From NCBI GenBank assembly GCA_013350335.1, contig CM023541.1:36696739-36760738 (forward strand): a DNA stretch of 64,000 nucleotides, read 5' to 3'. The notes beneath the pieces were generated by a model. It saw only the letters and a list, made by a program, of their open reading frames with translations. It had not been told where the DNA came from and made no database searches. Position numbers and translations under genes: made by a program. Of this stretch, positions 57,849-64,000 are shown piece after piece. The DNA comes from Chimonanthus salicifolius (lineage: Eukaryota; Streptophyta; Magnoliopsida; Laurales; Calycanthaceae). How positions within the stretch are numbered: the stretch's first letter is position 1; the number at the start of each line of letters is the position of its first letter.

Positions 57849-59169
57849 CTTCTATCCTCTTTCTCACTCTCTCTTCCTCTCTTATTCTTCTTCTTTTTCC
57901 TTAATTGTGTTGTGCCGCCGCTCTTCCCTTTCGGACGACCCTAACATGCCTCCACCTCCTCTCTTGGTTTCCTTTTCCTTCTCTCCTCTCCTCTCATCTT
58001 GGTTCTCTTCTTTTTCCTCCTCCTTTTTCTTTGTCCAATCGAGTCGACTTGGTCGAGTGAGCAACCCCTCTAGCTCAGTTGGGTTAGGCCTGTGATTCCT
58101 AAGCCTAGCAACCGAGCCACCCCTTTCTTTTCTCGGGCCTTGTTACGAGCAGGCCAAGCCCAGGCCAACCTGAACCGAGCCCAGTTTCTTGGGCCCAGCT
58201 CACCTCCTTAGGCCCAGCAGTCCGATTGAGTTGACCCAGTTTCTTGGGCCCATCTCGCCTTATTCGGCCCAGCAAATCCAATCAGGGCAAGCCTAATCCA
58301 GCAACCCAGTCTTGTTCGGTTCTAGACCCGGCCCAGATCTCGGGCCCAGCCCATTTTGGGCCCAGTTTTGGGCTTCTTCTGGCCTATTTTGGGATCACTT
58401 CTAGGCCTTTTTGGATCGTTCTTGAATCGTTTCTAGCTCATCTCCGGCCAATTTTGTGGGATCGTCCCAGTTTTTGTATACCCGCCCCAGCTTCTAAGGC
58501 TCGATTGCTTTTGTGTCGCTTCTTTCAATCCTTCGACCTGTTTTCATCACTTGGATTTAAAAAAATGCACACAGGTGAGGGGACTTATCACATTTTTTTA
58601 GCATTCATTTGCATTTATCAATACTTATTCCTGTACGTCGAGTAACCCGAATGAGATCCTTTATTATTTTAAGCCACTCGGTAAGGGTAAAATGTTGAAA
58701 AGGATCATGTGGCAAGAGATATGTTTGGTGTACTCATGTCAATTACATACAATTAAGAAAAATTTAATCGAACAAGTAAACATTATATATGATTCTTGGA
58801 TTATGTTGATTATACATTGCGTGCCTACGCAATAGATGCGAGTGAAATCAAGTTGGACATATAGGTATGTGTTTAAGCATTGTCATGTGTTGTTGACCGC
58901 ATGATGGGGTATGTTGTTGATATTAATACTACGTCGGAACTTGTTTGTGTTGTCATACATGATTATGATATCATGGCATGCATGGGATAATTTGTTTATG
59001 TGTATATCGTTGGGAGGACAAGATATGTTTATATTGTTATACTTGATCCTAACATTATGTGCATGCAGGGGAGGTAAACAGCAACAAATAGTATGCCGTT
59101 GGGTGTTGAGGTTGAGAAATTGTTTATATGTGTATGTTATGATGAGATGATGATTTGGTTGTTGGGAGG

Positions 59170-59340
59170 ACTTCCCCGTTACGCTCCGGCGGTCGAGACC
59201 CCATAGTAGATGCGGGTTTCCCCGTTGCATTCCGGCGGTTGAGGTGCCTGCCATTTAGATTGGCTTCCCCGTTATGTACTGGCGATTGAGACCCCCATAG
59301 GGGATGCGGGTTTCCCCGTTGCATTCCGGCGGTTGAGGTG
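59170..59340 (+). repeat. Direct repeat inside the solo LTR, 94-bp period
   Basis: cttccccgtta...gatgcgggtttccccgttgc...gcggttgaggtg occurs at 59,170 and 59,264. The opposite-strand frames that look peptide-like here come from the repeat. Confidence 0.88.
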
Positions 59341-60060
59341 ATTGTGTATTGTATGGTCTCTCGGTTGTATTGGTAGGGAGACCGGAGTTGTTGGAGGACC
59401 ATTGTGAGTTATGGAGGTGGTGACTCGGACTGGTCAGTGGGACCATTAGTTAGTAGTAGTTGGGTACTCATATACAGAGACATTCATTCTATTATGATGT
59501 CTTGCATTCATGCATATGATACATATATTCCTGACAAGTAATATGCATTATCTCTTCATTGGGCTAGTAGTATTGAGTAATCTCACGATGGCACTGGTAG
59601 GGAGACCAAAGTTTGCTAGAGGACCCGGTGTGGGCAACTGAGATGTTGCCTTGAATTTGATTGGTGGATTATTAGTTGGTGACGTTGTTGGGTTTTGATG
59701 TGCACGAGAACCTTTGTTATCATGATCTTCTTGCATTCATGCGCATGATATATATGTTGATGGCATGTGATATGATTTATCTCTTCACTGGGCTGGTTAG
59801 CTCACCCTTTACCTTTCAGGTACCCCGAACACTGAGAGACCAGGTGGGCCCCTTGAGCAGGGGCCTGGAGAGGAGTAGTAGCAGTAGATATTTGCTAATT
59901 GTGTTTATTCTTAGTTGAGATACTTTGTCTGTATGAACTTTATTCGTATGTTGTTTGTCTGGGTGACTATATAACCATATTTAAACAGTTTATGGTTGTT
60001 TGTTATGTTTCCTAGTATTATGGACTTGTAGTTGTCGAGCGGGAGGTAGTTACCCCGTTT

Positions 60061-60063
<3 letters not shown>

Positions 60064-60103
<40 letters not shown>
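60064..60103. repeat. (TA)n microsatellite, about 20 units
   Basis: Uninterrupted TA run near the 3' end of the solo LTR. Confidence 0.95.
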
Positions 60104-60108
<5 letters not shown>

Positions 60109-60529
60109 CCCGATATCCGTCTTTTTGTGATGTTTGTGATATTTCGGAGATAACGCGCCCGTAGCGGGACGGAGTGTTACACTATCAGCTCTAATGCTTT
60201 TACCATATTGGTTAAGTAAAAGTTAGGTGTACTTTAATGAATATTATACCTTTTTTTTTTTAATAAATTGGAGAAATGTGGTTAAATCTGTATCCGTGAG
60301 AATTTGAATATTATACTTTTGTTGGTTTAATTTCAAGATGAATTTTAATAGGAAAATTGATTTTTATGTGAATTTTTTTGGACAAAATAGCTTGATAGGA
60401 GTTTACTTTGCATTCTAAAAATTTCCTATGTTTTTTCCCTGACTAACCTGTATAGGAAATTTTTTGTTAATAAATGTGTGAAGCTTTTACTTTGAAAGAT
60501 AGGGTTAAAAATGATCTTGTGAGGAGCAC

Positions 60530-60780
60530 TTTAAAATAACATCAATAGATGACAAGTTGAAGGAAGCTCGTTTGAGATAGTTTGAACATGTGATAAGATT
60601 GGAGATAACCTCATTACGTAGAGTTGAGAGGTTACAAATTGCATGTACTAGAAGGAGGGGTAGACCAATAAAGACTTGAAGAGAATGGAATGAAAAAAGA
60701 CATGATAAATGGTTGAAGTAGAAGTTGAAAAATTGACTCCAAATAAATGACACTATGAAGAAAATGATGATGATAAAATG
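60530..60780 (+). pseudogene. RTE-type LINE 3' end, single decayed copy
   Basis: Encodes SIDDKLKEARLR and, after shifts, RRVERLQIACTRRRGRPIKT, the same C-terminal motif as the array at 45 kb, ending in gaaaatgatgatgataaaatg. 5'-truncated. Confidence 0.75.
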
Positions 60781-60878
60781 GGTCAATATTGATAAATATT
60801 GGGTTTCGTTTACTATTTAATAAAAGAGTTAAGTGGGTCAACCATTTTAAGTTTTATCAAGTACCTAGGTTAGTACTT

Positions 60879-61358
60879 GTAGTGACCTGACTTTTATTTT
60901 TGTCTTAATTTTTAATAAATGGACTAAGTTTGCATTGTGGAAAGTGTCTGAGGGCGCCATATGGGTCCCATCTGTTGGACACGTGTCCCTGAGTCCAGGT
61001 TTGCGATGCTCAAGTGGAATAAATTGGAAATAATTTGTGTGGTTGCTTGTGCGACTGACCAGGACCTTTGGTCCGACCGTAATCTCGGTGGAACCGATGA
61101 TAAGTCTCGATTGGACCTTCTGAGAACAGACTGAGGAACATACTTTTGATAGAAAAACCAACTAGAGAATTGGGTACCTATTGATCCGACCGACAGAACT
61201 TGTTGGACCAACCTTCTGAGAGCTATCTGCAGTACAACATGTTTCCTAGGCACTGTTGGTCTGACCGATGTCGCGACTTAAGTTATGGGTATTTAAACCC
61301 ATTTGACGAGATATTTCATTTCCATTCTCTTCATCTCCTTCCCAGCTCCATAAGGAGC
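60879..61358 (+). mobile_element. Gypsy LTR-like sequence, left part (split by a hAT transposon)
   Basis: tgtagtgacctgacttttat resembles a gypsy LTR start. A TATA-like gggtatttaaacccatttg at about 61,289 is followed by a CT-rich stretch, the layout of the solo LTR at 57 kb. The sequence seems to continue after the hAT element at 62,978 and may run past the window end, so neither partner nor 3' end can be confirmed. Confidence 0.4.
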
Positions 61359-62977
61359 CAGGGCCGTCTACACTATAAAGAGCCCTCGTAAAAAATGACC
61401 ACTCGTGAGGCCACTCGTATTACCGCAGTCAACTGTTTAGTTGCCGCTGCAAAACCCTAAAAATGGCCCCCATTTTTATGTTACCGCATACCCTATGCTT
61501 TGGGCTCTCACTGCCCTCTCTCTCCTCTCATTTACAGGCAGAGGTTAAAGGAAAAAAAAAAAACCCAACAAAGAGAACTTCAGATTGGAACAGAGAAATC
61601 TCTGCAGATCCGAGGCTTTGGGGTTTTCTCTGCAGCAGACCTGATCTCCATCAATCGTTCGTGGGGTTCAGTGGAGACCCAATGGTAGCCATCAGATCTG
61701 GGTTATCAGATCTGAGGAAAAGGGGAAGAACAGTGGAAGAAGATCGGAGGAGTTCCCTTCAATCCACAAAGGCGACGGCAGTAGAACTCAGCTGTGGTAA
61801 TTTCTCAGCAGAAACTCAAAGGATTTCGAAGCAGAAGAGGCGACAACAATTTCTGGCAGCAGAACAGAAAACGAAAAACAAGGGTTTCTCAGTCTGTGGC
61901 AACTCTAGATCGCTGGAGACCAAGAAGAAGAAAAAAAAAACACACAATCGTGAACTGACTGTTCACAGATCTGAAGAGTATCAAGAAATTTTTTCTTTGT
62001 TTATTAAGCTTTGTTGCCCAACAGCTTCTCCCCTACTTTGCATTTGAAGATCTTAATGTTAGCAATACAATGAAAATTTGCTTTTCTAACTCGTCTTTCT
62101 AATGAGCAGAATATAAAGACATTCAAAGAAGCAATCTTTTGTAACATAGGCATTTGAAAATGTGTTGATTTCTATTTGTTTTGGATTTCTTTATGATGTA
62201 GGGGGGATGTTGCATTGAGTTTTCGCCATTTGTTTTGTTTATCTATTGCATTTTTTGAGCTTTGTTGTTGTGTTTCTTTTCCATTCTTTATTTATTGTTA
62301 TTATTATTATTATTTTTTTTGTTATTTAGGGCTTAAATTCTGGGTTTCATAGACTTTGAATGCTCTGCATCATTCAATACTAAGTTTCTAACAATATATT
62401 TCGTCTCTGATACAGCTGTGACTTTTAATTTAGAGATCTTTGATACATTGGTAGAATAATAAATGACATTACAACTTTTCATCAATTCTCTTATTTTCAC
62501 AGTGCCAGGTTCTATTGTTCCTTAATATTTCAATTTTAGTTCATTTTAATTGTTTTCAATTTTAAAGGTTTTTGTTTTATGTATAATTGTATTTTAATTA
62601 TTAATATATCAAATAGAAAATATGAATATGCCTACTGAATATTATTGACAATACTTGTAACAGTTGTTTCTGTTGAAAGAAGTTTTTCAAAACTAAAATT
62701 GATAAAATCTTATATATGATCAGCAATGTAACAAAAAAGATTAAGTGAATTAACCATATTATCAATTGAAAATGATATTTTAACAAAACTTGAATACAAA
62801 AATTTAATTAGTAATTTTGCATCTTAAAAAGTAAGAAAAATAGATTTTAGATAAATTCTTTTTATTATATACAATTAAAATTTTAATTAAATATTATTTA
62901 TAATAATATGTTAAATACTAACAAGGTCCCATTTAAAGTTTTTGCTTTAGGCCTCAACTCGTGTGTAGACGGCCCTG
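61359..62977 (+). mobile_element. hAT transposon, 1.6 kb, 15-bp perfect inverted ends
   Basis: cagggccgtctacac at 61,359-61,373 and gtgtagacggccctg at 62,963-62,977 are exact inverted repeats. 8-bp flanks taaggagc and tgaggagc differ at one base. Near the right end the + strand still encodes a hAT dimerisation motif (62,640-62,826). The left part has a 194-codon frame (61,463-62,047), rich in K/R/S, of unknown meaning. Most of the transposase is missing, so it is a non-autonomous deletion derivative. Confidence 0.9.
62640..62826 (+). pseudogene. hAT transposase dimerisation-domain remnant
   Basis: VSVERSFSKLKLIKSY, then a stop, then QKRLSELTILSIEND and EYKNLISNFAS: the hATC signature (ERSFSKLKLIK...RL..L..LSIE). 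Stops are present, so it is inactive. Confidence 0.85.
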
Positions 62978-63883
62978 TGAGGAGCCATCCCCAGCCGAAC
63001 CAAAGCCCTTTTCTTCCCTCTTTTCCCTCAAATCATCCACCACATGTGTTAGATTGGAGTTGAACTCACCTCAAGCTCCTCCTTCTTGGATTTTCTCTTC
63101 CCAAAACGTAATCCTATGACTCTTCCACCTTCCTTTCTCTTCAATATTGTGTTTTTGTGAGAGGTTTTTGTGGAATGGAGTTGAAAACGGAAATGTAGAC
63201 CTAAATTTGAAATAATGAATGGAGAAGAAAGGAGATGTAATGTTTGGAGCTTTGCATGGGATAGATTTAAACTTAAAATGGGTTTAGAACTCTAGTAAAG
63301 AGATAGAAATTGGAGAAAATGGGAGAATGTCGAAATTGACGATTATGTATAGCCAAATTTTGGGGATTGGAAGTCCTACGGTCTCAAACCTTGGGGGTTT
63401 GGTGCCAAATGTAGAAATGGCCTTGGAGAGGGTTGAGAATATGGTAAATTTGGGGGTTTCCATCCACTTGTGAAATTAAGTTTGGAATTCTTAGATTCAT
63501 AATCCATATGAAAGCTTGATGATTTGTTATTATTAATATCATGCTTGAATGTTATGATGATGTGTGTCTCTATCGAATTCCCGTGCTTTTAATGATGTTG
63601 TAATTAAGTAATTTTCTCATTCATTGAATGAATTCTCATGTTTAGGAATGGTAAATAATTGATGGGTTTGCATGAGAGGTGAAAAAATCGTTCACCCTGA
63701 TATATTTCTCTATCTTGTCGATTTTTGTTTTTTGTTTTAAAAAAAATCAAAAAAATTATATAAAACTCATAAAATTATGAGCTTCATGAATATATAATTC
63801 TTTCATTAAATATCGGTCATTTTAATGTTCAAATGTTATTTTCAAATTACGAAATCGAGATCTTCAAAAATTAATAATTGTTG
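62978..63883 (+). other. Probable continuation of the LTR-like sequence, no gene
   Basis: CT-rich, then AT-rich non-coding sequence. No open frame with a recognisable domain. Confidence 0.35.
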
Positions 63884-64000
63884 CCTCTCGCCTCAGGAAA
63901 CAGGAGGTTACGGGTTCGAATCTCAATGGCCTAACCTTGGTGTGCCTTAGGGTAGTGGGCTCACCCGTGGAGGTTTTACGCTGGGTATCCCGCGGTTTCC
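63884..64000 (+). mobile_element. SINE, cut by the window end
   Basis: ttgcctctcgcctcaggaaa, B-box gggttcgaatctc, then tggtgtgccttagggtagtg and ggctcacccgtggaggtttt. Same family as 25,515-25,663 but plus orientation. The 3' end lies beyond the window. Confidence 0.72.

Larger units (their letters stand above)
56977..60181 (+). mobile_element. Gypsy-type solo LTR, 3.2 kb, with perfect 5-bp target duplication
   Basis: ctatc occurs immediately outside both ends (56,972-56,976 and 60,182-60,186). The start tataacgactcgacccgatc is one base from the TGTAACG-type start of gypsy LTRs, and the end gtagcgggacggagtgttaca is the typical LTR end. There is no primer site or pol beyond either end. Inside: a CT-rich leader-like region with many aaaccctaaccctag phrases, a 101-bp direct repeat (57,681/57,782), a 94-bp direct repeat (59,170/59,264) and a (TA)n tract. 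It formed by recombination between the two LTRs of a former element. Confidence 0.85.

Noticed and set aside
57540..57850. Telomere-like ccctaaaccct runs suggesting an interstitial telomere
   Set aside because: The phrases are irregular, mixed with other CT-rich sequence, and lie inside a bounded LTR with target duplication.
59124..59402. Minus-strand frames with repeated GMQRGNPH-like peptides
   Set aside because: The peptide repeat follows directly from the 94-bp DNA duplication in the solo LTR. No domain.
61463..62047. 194-codon frame as a host gene
   Set aside because: It is enclosed by the exact inverted ends of a hAT element, has lysine/serine-rich low-complexity composition and no recognised domain.

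Overview
The window reads as nuclear DNA of a flowering plant. It is AT-rich and holds few, long, intron-rich genes. Their introns are filled with plant mobile-element families: Ty1/copia and Ty3/gypsy retroelements, L1- and RTE-type LINEs, hAT, Stowaway and other MITEs, and tRNA-like SINEs. Nothing bacterial, organellar or viral was seen. The species cannot be named from the sequence alone.

Two host genes point towards each other. On the + strand, 4.8-21.7 kb carries the 3' exons of an MRS2/CorA-type magnesium transporter-like gene. The last four splice junctions keep phase. The N-terminal exons were not found, one exon is partly duplicated, the segment before the 5'-most visible exon is frame-ambiguous, and the family's GMN pore motif reads GML. 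On the - strand, 51,423-27,182, is an apparently complete nine-exon gene for a 521-residue protein: an N-terminal universal-stress-protein-like domain followed by a kinase-like domain that lacks the usual HRD, DFG and APE motifs. All eight introns are GT-AG and all phases agree.

Layout. 0-4.8 kb: tandem repeats, a gypsy RT scrap and LTR-like debris. 5.0-16.2 kb: one 11.2-kb MRS2-like intron holding a decayed copia pol, a full-length copia element (10,098-15,549, 5-bp target duplication) and a hAT-type MITE. 16.2-21.7 kb: remaining exons, a Stowaway MITE and a 1.27-kb element with two LTRs in inverted orientation. 21.7-27.2 kb: intergenic, with a LINE 3' end, MITEs and a SINE. 27.2-51.4 kb: the kinase-like gene. 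Its introns hold a 1.6-kb deleted copia with an internal inversion, a LINE of about 5 kb interrupted by two insertions, a 227-bp tandem array made from an RTE-type LINE tail, and MITEs. 51.4-64 kb: no gene recognised; SINE copies, a hAT-type MITE, a fold-back repeat, a 3.2-kb gypsy-type solo LTR with perfect target duplication, and a 1.6-kb hAT transposon nested in another LTR-like sequence.

The two genes show no pathway link. What unites the window is heavy intron growth by nested insertion. Several insertions (inverted-LTR element, inverted-core copia, tandemised LINE tail) have uncommon architectures. Family assignments rest on protein motifs and terminal structures read by eye. Percent identities are not given unless counted, and no database search was possible.
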